From Flavobacterium collinsii (lineage in GTDB: Bacteria > Bacteroidota > Bacteroidia > Flavobacteriales > Flavobacteriaceae), in the NCBI RefSeq assembly GCF_902804485.1, contig NZ_CADCST010000072.1, positions 1 to 64,000 on the forward strand: a DNA stretch of 64,000 nt. The letters are read 5' to 3'. Of this stretch, positions 52,492 to 61,232 are shown in pieces (positions within the stretch are counted from its first letter, which is position 1; each line of letters begins with the position of its first letter). Below the pieces are notes generated by a model. That model made no database searches. It saw nothing but the letters and a program-made list of their open reading frames with translations, and was not told where the DNA came from. The position numbers and the translations under genes are program-made.

Positions 52492-55164
52492 TTAAAATTG
52501 TTGTCCGATAATAAAGTGAATTTCTTTACCATGCGCCTTAGTCTCTCCCGGTTGAGGATCGAAACCGTAACCCCAGTCAATACCCAATAATCCAAAGGCC
52601 GGCATGAATACACGTAAACCAACACCCGCAGAACGGTTCAGATCAAATGGGTTGTAAGCTTTAAAAGTTGGGTATGATGAACCCGCTTCTAAAAATGCTA
52701 ATGCATAGATCGATGCAGAAGCTTTTAATGTAATCGGATAACGCAATTCCATAGAGAACTTGTTATAGATTGTAGCTCCAATCTGATCTCCATTTGCATT
52801 TACCGGAGTTAGAGAGTTGTCGTCGTAGCCTCTTAATCCAACATTTTCTCTACCGTCCATTGAATAGTTCTGCTGCCCACTTCCTCCTAAGTAGAAACGT
52901 TCAAAAGGTACAACACCTCTTGCCTGATTGTATGCTCCCAAGAATCCAAACTCTGTTAAAGTTCGCATTACTAATTTACCATAAAGTTTGGTATACCATT
53001 CTCCTTTAAATTTAATTTTATAATATTCAAGCCAATTGTATCTTTTTTGATCCACTTTACCCTGGTCAGTATCTGCACTTGCATAATCAGAACCTACACT
53101 GACCATTCCCGGTTGTCCGTTTACTGTTTCTGTTTTGGTGTAATCTCCGGTGTTCAAAGGTCTTCCGTCTGCACCAGAAGTTGGGGCTCCAGTATATTGT
53201 GTTTTGTATTCTTTTTGATTTTTTAAATCACCGTAATCAATTCCGTTAAACAACGAATAAGGAGGGGTTATTTTTGCAGAAATACTAAAGTCTGAACCAT
53301 AGGTTGGGAATATTGGGTTAACCCCTTTATTACTTCTCGATAGTCCAATAGTATATGCTAAGTTTCTTGACGCTCCGTTACCAAAGGTAAACAATCCTGT
53401 ATTATAATTGTTCAAATCATAGTGTTGGTAACTTACAGATTGTGACAATACGAAGTAATCGTCCGGCACAGTAAGTCTTTTAGCTAAACCAACTTGTAAA
53501 GTTAAGATGTTAAAACTTTTGCTTTTATCTACGCTTCTGGTAGCGAAATTGTTTAGGAATTGCTTACTATATGAAATAGAAGAACTAAATTGTACAGGTT
53601 TTTTTCCTCCAAACCATGGCTCCGAGAACGATACACTATAAGTTTGAAAGTAAGTACTTCCTTGTAAACGAAGTGCTACTTTTTGACCGTCTCCCATTGG
53701 TAATGGTTTGTACGATTCTTTGTTGAAAAGGTTTCTTGCTGAGAAGTTGTTAAATGATAATCCCAGTGTTCCGATGAAACCTCCACCGCCATAACCTCCT
53801 TGAAGTTCGACCTGGCTGGATCCTTTTTCTACAACATGGTATTCAATGTCAACAGTTCCTGCTGAAGCATCAACATTTTTGAATTTTGGATCAATGGCTT
53901 CAGGATCAAAGAATCCTAATTGTCCAATTTCACGAATTGTTCGTACTAATTGTTCTTTACTGTATTTTTCTCCCGGTTTAGTTCTTAATTCGCGATAAAT
54001 AACGTGATCGTTTGTTTTATCATTTCCTACAACCGATATTTTGTTGAAGTAGGCGATAGGACCTTCTGTAACTCTAATTTCAAAATCGATAGTATCGTTA
54101 ACTGTTTTTACCTCTACAGCGTTGATGTTAGAGAACAGGTAACCGTTGTTTTGATATAAGTTTGTGATGTCTTCTGCATCAGGTTTTGTCTTGTCGGCGA
54201 TACGTTTTTCCAATAAAACACCATTGTAGGTTTCTCCTTTTTTGATTCCTAAATAACGGTTTAATAATTGATCAGAGTAAACAGTATTTCCTAAGAATTT
54301 GATGTTTCCGAAGTAGTATTTGTTTCCTTCTTCCACATTAATTTTGATGGCCAGCATATTTTTCTTCTTGTCGTATTTAACAGAATCAGAGATAATACGG
54401 GCATCACGATATCCTTTTTCTTTATAAGCAGCAACGACTTTTTCTAAGTCAGTTTTGTATTTTTCAGGGATGAATTTGGAAGATTTTAAGATACGGAGTA
54501 TGTTTTTTTGTTTGGTATCTTTCATTGCAGCTCGCAACTGATTTCCGCTAAGCTGTTTATTTCCGGTGAAATCGATACTGCTAATTTTGACCTTATCTCC
54601 TTTATCTATCCGTACAAGCATGTTTACATGATTACCTGCAGTACTGTCAGGAGTATTGGTAATGGTAACTTTGGTGTTATAAAAACCTTCTTTTTTATAT
54701 TTATTTTCAATATAATTTTTGGTTGTCGTGATTAAGTTTTCGTTGACAATTTTGTTTTTGGTCAAATTGTTGTCCTTAATTAATCCTTCGATTTTATTTT
54801 TCTTAATACCAACAAATTTGACTTCATTTAGTTTGGGAAGTTCGACAATGTTCAGATCCAGATAGATACTGTCGTTGTCGATTTTGTTAATATAAAAAGA
54901 GATTTCGTCAAAAAGGCCAAGTTTGCCTAATTTTTTAATAGCGCCACTGATTTCTTCACCCGGGACTGCTATTTCTTGTCCTTTTTGAAGGCCAGAGAAA
55001 GTAACAACGGTTTGTTCGTTAAAGCTTATTTTACCAACAACAGAAACTTTAGCAAGAATATATTTTTTTCCCTGATCAAAAGGAACTCTTTCTTGTGCTT
55101 TAATTTGTGAAAAACTACCCAAAAGAAGCAGGGTAAAGACTATTTGTATTCTTTTTTGCAACAC
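52492..55164 (-). CDS. bamA: Outer membrane protein assembly factor BamA
   Basis: 890 residues from a GTG at 55164 (MLQKRIQIVFTLLLLGSFSQIKAQ), 7 bp after the uppS stop. TTG at 55161 is equally possible. A longer frame back to 55296 overlaps uppS and would add a 44-residue piece before the signal peptide, so I reject it. Five POTRA domains (about 30-440), then the 16-strand barrel with the lid-lock motif LRGYDDNSL and C-terminal strand GKEIHFIIGQQF. It inserts outer membrane barrels, including those in this window. Downstream are the two OmpH chaperones. Confidence 0.95.
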   Translation of the reverse strand: MLQKRIQIVFTLLLLGSFSQIKAQERVPFDQGKKYILAKVSVVGKISFNEQTVVTFSGLQKGQEIAVPGEEISGAIKKLGKLGLFDEISFYINKIDNDSIYLDLNIVELPKLNEVKFVGIKKNKIEGLIKDNNLTKNKIVNENLITTTKNYIENKYKKEGFYNTKVTITNTPDSTAGNHVNMLVRIDKGDKVKISSIDFTGNKQLSGNQLRAAMKDTKQKNILRILKSSKFIPEKYKTDLEKVVAAYKEKGYRDARIISDSVKYDKKKNMLAIKINVEEGNKYYFGNIKFLGNTVYSDQLLNRYLGIKKGETYNGVLLEKRIADKTKPDAEDITNLYQNNGYLFSNINAVEVKTVNDTIDFEIRVTEGPIAYFNKISVVGNDKTNDHVIYRELRTKPGEKYSKEQLVRTIREIGQLGFFDPEAIDPKFKNVDASAGTVDIEYHVVEKGSSQVELQGGYGGGGFIGTLGLSFNNFSARNLFNKESYKPLPMGDGQKVALRLQGSTYFQTYSVSFSEPWFGGKKPVQFSSSISYSKQFLNNFATRSVDKSKSFNILTLQVGLAKRLTVPDDYFVLSQSVSYQHYDLNNYNTGLFTFGNGASRNLAYTIGLSRSNKGVNPIFPTYGSDFSISAKITPPYSLFNGIDYGDLKNQKEYKTQYTGAPTSGADGRPLNTGDYTKTETVNGQPGMVSVGSDYASADTDQGKVDQKRYNWLEYYKIKFKGEWYTKLYGKLVMRTLTEFGFLGAYNQARGVVPFERFYLGGSGQQNYSMDGRENVGLRGYDDNSLTPVNANGDQIGATIYNKFSMELRYPITLKASASIYALAFLEAGSSYPTFKAYNPFDLNRSAGVGLRVFMPAFGLLGIDWGYGFDPQPGETKAHGKEIHFIIGQQF

Positions 55165-55171
55165 TAAAATA

Positions 55172-55912
55172 TTATTTAATTTGTTCACTGGTTTTTCCAA
55201 ATCTACGTTCTCTTTTTTGATAACTAATAATAGCCTCATATAAATCTTGGTCTTTAAAGTCTGGCCATAAGACATTAGTAAAATATAGTTCTGCATAGGC
55301 GATTTGCCATAGCAAAAAATTACTTATTCTATGCTCTCCACTTGTTCTTATTAATAAATCTACGTCAGGTAAATTTTGCGTGTAAAGATGCTCATTTATA
55401 ATTGAATCGTCAATAGCGTCTATTGAAATTATATTATTTTTAACTTTATCACTGATGATTCTCACGGCATTTACCAATTCTTCTCTTGATCCGTAACTTA
55501 AAGCCAGGGTTAAGGTAAGACGGGTGTTATTTTTTGTTTTGTCGATTACATCCAAGAGCTCTTTTTGAGCTGATTTTGGTAATTTCTCAAGATTCCCAAT
55601 TGCATTAAGTTTGATGTTGTTTTCCTGCAGGGTTCCAAGTTCTTTTTTTAATGAATTGATCAAAATTTTCATCAATGCTTCGACTTCCAGTTTCGGACGA
55701 TTCCAGTTTTCTGTCGAAAAAGCGTATAGTGTCAGGTATTCAATACCAAGTTTGGCACATGTTTTTATGGTGTTTTTTACAGATTTTGTTCCATTTTCGT
55801 GACCAAATGCTCTTAAAAAACCTTGTTGTTTTGCCCAACGGCCATTCCCGTCCATAATTATGGCCAGATGTTGAGGTAAATTTGTTTGATCTATTGATTC
55901 TATTAAATTCAT
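55172..55912 (-). CDS. uppS: Isoprenyl transferase (undecaprenyl diphosphate synthase)
   Basis: 246 residues from the ATG at 55912 (MNLIESIDQTNLPQHLAIIMDGNGRWAKQQG); upstream in-frame codons overlap DUF6089. The cis-prenyltransferase signature has catalytic D21 and GNGRWA. The C-terminal RTSGEHRISNFLLWQIAYAELYF is the substrate-binding region V. It makes the C55 lipid carrier for cell wall and surface glycans. It lies 5 bp after the DUF6089 gene and its stop precedes bamA. Confidence 0.96.
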   Translation of the reverse strand: MNLIESIDQTNLPQHLAIIMDGNGRWAKQQGFLRAFGHENGTKSVKNTIKTCAKLGIEYLTLYAFSTENWNRPKLEVEALMKILINSLKKELGTLQENNIKLNAIGNLEKLPKSAQKELLDVIDKTKNNTRLTLTLALSYGSREELVNAVRIISDKVKNNIISIDAIDDSIINEHLYTQNLPDVDLLIRTSGEHRISNFLLWQIAYAELYFTNVLWPDFKDQDLYEAIISYQKRERRFGKTSEQIK

Positions 55913-55917
55913 TTTTA

Positions 55918-56607
55918 TTATTCTGCGCAATAGCAAGGTTTTTCTCCAAAGGTATAAGTTAAAGTAATACCAGAGAAGACATACCAATCATTATTATTTA
56001 AATTTCCAAACTGTAATATGTTTGTGTTTTTTGTATTTGGATTGCTGGAGTCCATAGCATCTGTAAAAGTATATCGTGCTCCAACTTCAGCTGCCAGAAC
56101 AATACTTGGAGTTATGTTTGATTTTATACCTAATATAATAGGTATGGCAAACGAACTTGAACTTATAGATTGTGTTACGGTTGGACTTGATGTAAAGCGA
56201 TACAATTTGTCGTACATAAAGAAGTTAAGCCCGGAGAAGATATACGGAGTTACTTTTCTGTGATAATCATGCAGATTAAAGTCGAAAAAATTGAATTCCA
56301 GACCAGCTGAAAGTTCTTTTACATTATTTTTAAAGCTATAGCCTCTTCTGTTTCTTCCTGTTTCAGATGAATCGAAATCGTTTCCTGTAACGGTTGATTG
56401 TGTATACGAGAAACGATAGGAGTGACGCGGACTTTTATTCCATTTGTATAAGACACCAAAAGCCAGTTTTTCCGGTGCAATATAGGTAGTTTTGCCTACA
56501 TCTCCTACAAAGTTACTTCCGCCTAAAAAAACACCAATCTCATTGATTTGAGCATTTAGTGTAATAAAGGGGAAAAAACATAACAATAAATTAAAAATTT
56601 TCTTCAT
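55918..56607 (-). CDS. DUF6089 family predicted outer membrane protein
   Basis: 229 residues with a signal peptide (IFNLLLCFFPFITLNAQ). The mature protein starts INEIGVFLGGSNFVGDVG and continues with alternating strands (LAFGVLYKWNKSPRHSYRFSYTQS, FDFNLHDYHRKVTPYIFSGLNFF), consistent with an eight-stranded OmpA-like barrel. It ends YTFGEKPCYCAE with two cysteines. It sits directly before uppS-bamA in the conserved Bacteroidota order. Role unknown, perhaps in outer membrane assembly. Confidence 0.85.
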   Translation of the reverse strand: MKKIFNLLLCFFPFITLNAQINEIGVFLGGSNFVGDVGKTTYIAPEKLAFGVLYKWNKSPRHSYRFSYTQSTVTGNDFDSSETGRNRRGYSFKNNVKELSAGLEFNFFDFNLHDYHRKVTPYIFSGLNFFMYDKLYRFTSSPTVTQSISSSSFAIPIILGIKSNITPSIVLAAEVGARYTFTDAMDSSNPNTKNTNILQFGNLNNNDWYVFSGITLTYTFGEKPCYCAE

Positions 56608-56625
56608 TTAATTCAAAATTGCGTG

Positions 56626-56633
56626 CAAATATA
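56626..56633 (-). promoter_or_regulatory. Putative -7 element (TATATTTG, minus strand) of the DUF6089-uppS-bamA operon
   Basis: TAnnTTTG on the minus strand, 18 bp before the DUF6089 ATG. Confidence 0.55.
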
Positions 56634-56780
56634 ATAATTATCGATTCGAATCAAAGTTTGTTTAGATAAATGTGCTTTTTTTTCAATTTACAATATGATT
56701 TTGAGCTATTTAATGATGATTCGCTATATGAAGAACGGGAAAATGTAGCATTATCGTATAGTGCTAATTCAGAAAACAGT

Positions 56781-57668
56781 TTAATTTCTTTTGTCTTCTC
56801 CCCAAAGCAGCTTGTTCCTCAAGGTTTTTAAGAAAGTTTCGCCCGGTATTTCTACCATTTTTATTTTAAAATCGGTCTTTTTGATTTTTAAAACGGATTC
56901 ATTTTTTATAGAAGTGATTCTGGAATCTAAAGAGACTAAATATTGATCTTCTCTTCCGGTAACGCGAAGTTTGATTTCGGTATTGTCCGGGATTACCAAT
57001 GGTCTGGCGTTTAAATTATGAGGCGCAATAGGAGTGATTACTAAGCTTTCGACATTTGGGGTCAAAATAGGGCCTCCGCAACTTAAGGAATAGCCTGTTG
57101 AACCTGTAGGTGTTGAGATTATTAAGCCATCTGCCCAATACGAATTTAAATACTCATTGTTTAAATAAGTTTCAACTGTAATCATAGACGTGGTGTCTTT
57201 TCGGCTTACTGTGACTTCGTTCATTGCAAAGTTTAAATCGTCTTCTATGGCGTCGTTTTTAGGATCGCAAGTTAAGCTTAATAAAGTTCTTTCGGAGATG
57301 GTGTAGTTTTTGTCGATGATAAATTGTAGAAAATTATCAATACTTTCTTTTGGAACGGTTGCCAGAAATCCTAATCTTCCTGCGTTGATACCTAATATAG
57401 GAAGGCCTGAATTGCGTACCAGAGTCGCAGCTCTTAAAATGGTTCCGTCACCACCAATACTAATAAGCATTTCAAAACTATGATCTAACGAGGTAGTAGA
57501 AGAAAAGGTTTTGTATTCTTTTTTAACGATGTTTTTTTCGTAAAGCATCTTCAGGAAGTTTTCTTCAATTACCATTTCGACATTATTGGAATTGAAAAAA
57601 ATAAAAATGTCTTTAATAATAGGCTCTGTACTGTTTTGGTAATACTGCCCGTAAATGGCTACTTTCAT
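56781..57668 (-). CDS. nadK: NAD kinase
   Basis: 295 residues. GGDGT at 72-76 is the catalytic motif. NAGRLGFLA, EVTVSRKDT and STPTGSTGYSLSCGGPI bind NAD. It phosphorylates NAD to NADP with ATP or polyphosphate. It lies upstream of the DUF6089-uppS-bamA operon with a 173-bp gap, so it likely has a separate transcript end. A CBS/ACT-type gene precedes it by 114 bp, with repeat-like DNA between. Confidence 0.95.
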   Translation of the reverse strand: MKVAIYGQYYQNSTEPIIKDIFIFFNSNNVEMVIEENFLKMLYEKNIVKKEYKTFSSTTSLDHSFEMLISIGGDGTILRAATLVRNSGLPILGINAGRLGFLATVPKESIDNFLQFIIDKNYTISERTLLSLTCDPKNDAIEDDLNFAMNEVTVSRKDTTSMITVETYLNNEYLNSYWADGLIISTPTGSTGYSLSCGGPILTPNVESLVITPIAPHNLNARPLVIPDNTEIKLRVTGREDQYLVSLDSRITSIKNESVLKIKKTDFKIKMVEIPGETFLKTLRNKLLWGEDKRN

Positions 57669-57675
57669 TCTTTGT

Positions 57676-57780
57676 AATTAGATAATGAGGGAATTAGATA
57701 ATGAGTCAATGTGTTAATTAGATAATTAGTCAATGTAAAGATTATTAAATCAACTAATTTGCTCATTGGCACAGTAATAC
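57676..57780. repeat. TTAGATAATGNGTCAAT-type dispersed repeat
   Basis: The motifs TTAGATAATG, GTCAATGTG and TTAGATAATTAGTCAATG recur several times here in the gap between nadK and the CBS gene. The same words occur in the inverted repeat at 28180-28247. Likely copies of one palindromic intergenic repeat family. Confidence 0.55.
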
Positions 57781-57782
57781 TT

Positions 57783-58442
57783 TTATATATTTAGGTATTT
57801 GTCCAGATAATCTGAACGTTCTTTTAAGCTGTTGATATAGGCGTCTTCCTGATGTTCTGAGATGATTTCGTAATTGTATCGTCTAAACGTCTGAATAATT
57901 TCATTCATCGGTCCAATGCCAATTTTTATGGTGATCTGAACATTTTCTAAATCAGCTTCAGAGATAAAACAACCTAGGATCTTACCATTATTGCTTTCTA
58001 TAATTTGAGTAACTTGCCCCATTGAGTAATCCAAAAGTCCTTTTTGAACGATAATAATACCGCCTTGCTCTTTTAAGAATGGAGTTTCATGAAAGAATTT
58101 CATGATGTCCTCTATTTCATAATAACCAATATAGGCATTGTTTTCGTCAAGCACTGGAACTGTATTGGTGTGGTTTTTTGCAAATACTTCTAAAACATCG
58201 AGCCATATCATCGATTTTCGGGCAAAATAACGTTCTAAAGTGTATTTGTAGTCAATTGCTTTTTTGTCTGTGTCAAAAGTTTCGACATCATCAGCGGCAA
58301 TACTTCCAATAAAAATTCCGTTTTCCAAAACCGGAAAATGCGAAAAATTCAAATCAGCAAAAAAGTCCTGAACCGATGCTATCGTTTCCTGACTATCAAT
58401 CGCTCTGAAATCATTGGTGATATAGTTTGTAATTTCTGTCAT
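57783..58442 (-). CDS. CBS-pair protein with C-terminal ACT-like domain
   Basis: 219 residues. Tandem CBS domains in about 1-125 (LNFSHFPVLENGIFIGSIAADDVE, HTNTVPVLDENNAYIGYYEIEDIM), then an ACT-like ligand-binding domain about 130-205 (GGIIIVQKGLLDYSMGQVTQIIESNNGKILGCFIS), the AcuB-like architecture. It may sense a nucleotide together with a small ligand. It lies upstream of nadK, with which it may share a transcript, and is divergent from pdxJ. Ligand unknown. Confidence 0.85.
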   Translation of the reverse strand: MTEITNYITNDFRAIDSQETIASVQDFFADLNFSHFPVLENGIFIGSIAADDVETFDTDKKAIDYKYTLERYFARKSMIWLDVLEVFAKNHTNTVPVLDENNAYIGYYEIEDIMKFFHETPFLKEQGGIIIVQKGLLDYSMGQVTQIIESNNGKILGCFISEADLENVQITIKIGIGPMNEIIQTFRRYNYEIISEHQEDAYINSLKERSDYLDKYLNI

Positions 58443-58508
58443 AGATCTATTGAAGATATTTCATGCAAAATAATCAAAAAATAGCAAAAAACGCTACGTT
58501 TTACTTTG

Positions 58509-58516
58509 TATTTTTG
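58509..58516 (+). promoter_or_regulatory. Putative -7 element (TATTTTTG) of pdxJ
   Basis: TAnnTTTG match 42 bp before the pdxJ ATG, in the 116-bp divergent region shared with the CBS/ACT gene. Confidence 0.5.
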
Positions 58517-58558
58517 TCGTAACAAATATAGTGTTACTAGAATTAATTATCTATTTAT

Positions 58559-59272
58559 ATGACAAAGTTAAGTGTAAATATCAATAAAATTGCAACGTTG
58601 CGAAATGCACGTGGCGGAAATGTTCCTGATTTATTAAAAGTTGCGACCGATATTCAGAATTTTGGAGGGCAGGGAATCACGATTCATCCGCGTCCGGATG
58701 AGCGTCATATTCGTTATCAGGATGCACGCGATTTAAAAGCAATTGTACATACCGAATATAATATTGAAGGAAATCCGCAGCATAATTTTATCGATTTGGT
58801 TTTAGAATGTAAACCAACACAGGTAACTTTGGTTCCTGATGCTATTGGAGCCATTACCTCGTCGGCAGGCTGGGATACTGTAGCTAATCAATCCTACTTA
58901 ACCGAAGTTATTCAGGAGTTTCAGCGCAACGGAATCAGAACTTCGATTTTTGTTGATCCGGTGCTGGAGGTTATTGAAGGAGCAAAAAAAACAGGAACAG
59001 ATCGTATTGAATTGTATACAGAGGCTTTTGCGCATCAATATGGCTTAGGGAATAAAAAAGGAATTGATGCTTATATTGAAGCTGCAAAATTGGCGAATGA
59101 GCTGGATTTAGGAATTAATGCAGGTCATGATCTGAGTTTGGATAATATCCAGTTCTTTAAACAGAATATCCCGGGATTATTGGAAGTTTCTATTGGTCAT
59201 GCTTTAATTTCGGAAGCACTTTATCTTGGTTTGGATAACGTAGTAAATATGTATCTGAATAAGTTGAAGTAA
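58559..59272 (+). CDS. pdxJ: Pyridoxine 5'-phosphate synthase
   Basis: 237 residues. TIM barrel with LSVNINKIATLRNARGG at the start and ITIHPRPDERHIRYQDARDL carrying the substrate-binding H and R residues. EFNIEG-like segment (HTEYNIEGNP), the CKPTQVTLVPD strand and LGINAGHDLSLDNI follow. It condenses 1-deoxyxylulose-5-phosphate with 3-amino-2-oxopropyl phosphate in de novo vitamin B6 synthesis. It is a single gene divergent from the CBS/ACT gene and followed by a 160-bp gap. Confidence 0.96.
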   Translation: MTKLSVNINKIATLRNARGGNVPDLLKVATDIQNFGGQGITIHPRPDERHIRYQDARDLKAIVHTEYNIEGNPQHNFIDLVLECKPTQVTLVPDAIGAITSSAGWDTVANQSYLTEVIQEFQRNGIRTSIFVDPVLEVIEGAKKTGTDRIELYTEAFAHQYGLGNKKGIDAYIEAAKLANELDLGINAGHDLSLDNIQFFKQNIPGLLEVSIGHALISEALYLGLDNVVNMYLNKLK

Positions 59273-59401
59273 TTGAAGTAATAATCCGTGGTTAATTTTA
59301 GAATCTAAAAATTGGGCACGGATCTTAGAAAGGTGTTTTTTTTCTGATAAAGCTGCCTTATGAAGCCTAATTAGTTTAAGGATTGCTACATAAACTTTTT
59401 T

Positions 59402-59409
59402 TACCTTTG
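59402..59409 (+). promoter_or_regulatory. Putative promoter (TTG, TACCTTTG) of the hydrolase gene
   Basis: TACCTTTG with TTG at 59383-59385 (16-bp spacer), 25 bp before the ATG. Confidence 0.5.
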
Positions 59410-59434
59410 TGAGCAGTTTTTAAAATCATAATAA

Positions 59435-60199
59435 ATGTTATATTCGAAAATAGAAGGGGAAGGAAAACCTTTCGTCATCATGCACGGATTTTTAGGGATG
59501 TCTGATAACTGGAAAACACTTGCTGGACAATATGTCGATGCCGGTTTTCAGGTTCATCTTTTGGATTTAAGAAATCACGGCCGCAGTTTTCATTCAGACG
59601 AATGGTCTTATGAGGTGATGGTACAGGACGTGTTTGAATATTGTCAGGCCAATCATTTGAATAAAATAGATCTTTTAGGACATTCAATGGGGGGGAAAGT
59701 AGCCATGCTTTTTGCGACTACATATCCTGAAATAGTTGATAAATTAATTGTAGCCGATATTGGTCCAAGATTTTACAAGCAACACCATCAGGATATTTTG
59801 GCAGGCTTAAATGCGGTGGATTTTTCGGTAAAGCCAAGCCGTAATGATGTTGAGGCAATCGTTGCTCAATATGTTCCTGATTTTGGTACCCGACAGTTTT
59901 TATTGAAAAATTTATATTGGGCAGCACCGGGGCAGTTGGCTTTTAGATTCAATCTGGCTGTTTTTAATAACAATCTGGATGCTATCGGAAAAGCACTGGC
60001 TGATGGTTTGGTTTTTGATCAAGATACCTTATTTATTAGAGGAGGAGATTCAGGTTATATTTTAGATTCGGATTTTGACGCCATACGGAAGCATTTTCCA
60101 AATGCGAAATTCGAAACCATTCCTAACGCGGGACACTGGCTGCATGCCGAAAATCCGAAATTGTTTTTTGAATTGACAGCTACCTTTTTGAAAGAGTAG
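59435..60199 (+). CDS. Alpha/beta hydrolase (YbfF-like esterase)
   Basis: 254 residues, cytoplasmic. Oxyanion-hole MHGFLG, nucleophile elbow with S84 in GHSMGG, and catalytic H234 in NAGHWLHAENP. The LLDLRNHGRS motif is typical of YbfF-type acyl-CoA/ester hydrolases. Substrate unknown. It is followed after 39 bp by a YdcF-like gene, possibly in one operon. Confidence 0.9.
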   Translation: MLYSKIEGEGKPFVIMHGFLGMSDNWKTLAGQYVDAGFQVHLLDLRNHGRSFHSDEWSYEVMVQDVFEYCQANHLNKIDLLGHSMGGKVAMLFATTYPEIVDKLIVADIGPRFYKQHHQDILAGLNAVDFSVKPSRNDVEAIVAQYVPDFGTRQFLLKNLYWAAPGQLAFRFNLAVFNNNLDAIGKALADGLVFDQDTLFIRGGDSGYILDSDFDAIRKHFPNAKFETIPNAGHWLHAENPKLFFELTATFLKE

Positions 60200-60238
60200 G
60201 TTCTGATTTCAGGCTGTAAATTCTGTTTCATTTAAAAA

Positions 60239-60730
60239 ATGATGAAAGTTGTAATTGTATTAGGATCTCCAAATTCAGAAGATGGAGATTTAGGTAAAAT
60301 TGCTTTAGACAGACTAAGTTATTGTCTGGATATTTTTAAGACTAAAGAGCATTGTGTTATTTGTACAGGCGGTTTTGGAGAACATTTTAATAATGCTCCC
60401 CGTCCGCATGCTGATTATGCTATGAGGCATTTACTAAACAACGGGCTTAGTTTGGAAAATTTTTTAGAACCGGCATTGTCCGCTAATACGGTTGAAGATG
60501 CTGTACTGTCAAAAGAAATAGTGTTAAAGCATGGTTTAAATTCAATTGTTGTGATTACTTCTGACTATCATGTGGAAAGGGTGAAACTTATTTTTGATGA
60601 AATTTTAGGATTTGATGCTATAGAATATGCAGGAGTACAACACGATATGCCTGATGAGGAAAAAGAGAAATTACTGGCTCACGAAAAAAAAGCCATCAGC
60701 GGAATTTTAACTAAAGGTTTATATTATTAA
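60239..60730 (+). CDS. YdcF/SanA-like (DUF218) protein
   Basis: 163 residues from ATG 60239 (a second ATG follows at 60242). Features of the DUF218 fold are VVIVLGSPNSEDG, CVICTGGFGE, SANTVEDAVLSKEIVLKHGLNSIVVITSDYHVERVKLIF with the conserved TSDYHxxR motif. Unlike many YdcF proteins it has no membrane helix, so it is probably cytoplasmic. The biochemical role of the family is poorly known. It comes after the hydrolase gene and before a small membrane protein gene. Confidence 0.85.
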   Translation: MMKVVIVLGSPNSEDGDLGKIALDRLSYCLDIFKTKEHCVICTGGFGEHFNNAPRPHADYAMRHLLNNGLSLENFLEPALSANTVEDAVLSKEIVLKHGLNSIVVITSDYHVERVKLIFDEILGFDAIEYAGVQHDMPDEEKEKLLAHEKKAISGILTKGLYY

Positions 60731-60769
60731 ATTTTACTACTTTTAAATAAAATTTTAAATCATAAAAAT

Positions 60770-61114
60770 ATGAAACTATTACTTAGACTCCTTGTTACCG
60801 CAGGCTTGGTGTTGTTAATCGCTAAATTTCTACCTGGCGTAATTGTTACCAGTTTTGGCACAGCAATAATTGTTGCGATTGTTTTAGGATTGTTGAATCT
60901 GTTTATAAAACCAATATTAATCATCTTAACATTACCTGTTACACTTATTACTTTAGGTTTGTTTTTGTTGGTTATAAACGCGATTATTATTATGTTTTGT
61001 ACCAATATTGTCAAGGGGTTTGCTGTTGATTCGTTTTGGACAGCATTGTTCTTTAGTGTCATCTTGTCTATCCTTCAGTCTATTACTTACAAAATAGTAG
61101 GAGACGACAATTAA
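60770..61114 (+). CDS. Four-helix membrane protein (phage holin 4-2 superfamily, DUF360-like)
   Basis: 114 residues with four predicted helices covering nearly the whole chain. The conserved VLGLLNLFIKPILIILTLPVTLITLGLFLLVINAIII segment is typical of the Phage_holin_4_2-named family, which despite the name is mostly chromosomal and of unknown function. There is no lysin or phage gene nearby, so a phage role is unlikely. It ends 58 bp before a terminator-like palindrome. Confidence 0.88.
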   Translation: MKLLLRLLVTAGLVLLIAKFLPGVIVTSFGTAIIVAIVLGLLNLFIKPILIILTLPVTLITLGLFLLVINAIIIMFCTNIVKGFAVDSFWTALFFSVILSILQSITYKIVGDDN

Positions 61115-61171
61115 AATAAATAGAGAGAGCGTGATGAAAACGTATTCAAATACAATAGATTAAAAACTTGG

Positions 61172-61212
61172 TTGGGTTGCAAAAATTTTATAATTTTGCA
61201 ACCCAATTTTAT
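61172..61212. terminator. 13-bp perfect palindrome between the membrane protein gene and tig
   Basis: TTGGGTTGCAAAA (61172-61184) and TTTTGCAACCCAA (61195-61207) around a 10-base AT loop, followed by TTTTATT. It can act as an intrinsic terminator for the upstream gene. Its loop and right arm hold the tig -7 element. Confidence 0.7.
61191..61198 (+). promoter_or_regulatory. Putative promoter (CTTG, TAATTTTG) of tig
   Basis: TAATTTTG with CTTG at 61167-61170 (20-bp spacer), 35 bp before the tig ATG. The octamer lies inside the palindrome. Confidence 0.55.
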
Positions 61213-61232
61213 TATGTAAATTAAAGAAGAAG

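Noticed and set aside
60770..61114. Prophage holin
   Set aside because: Only the family name refers to phage. There are no lysin, capsid or integrase genes in the surroundings.
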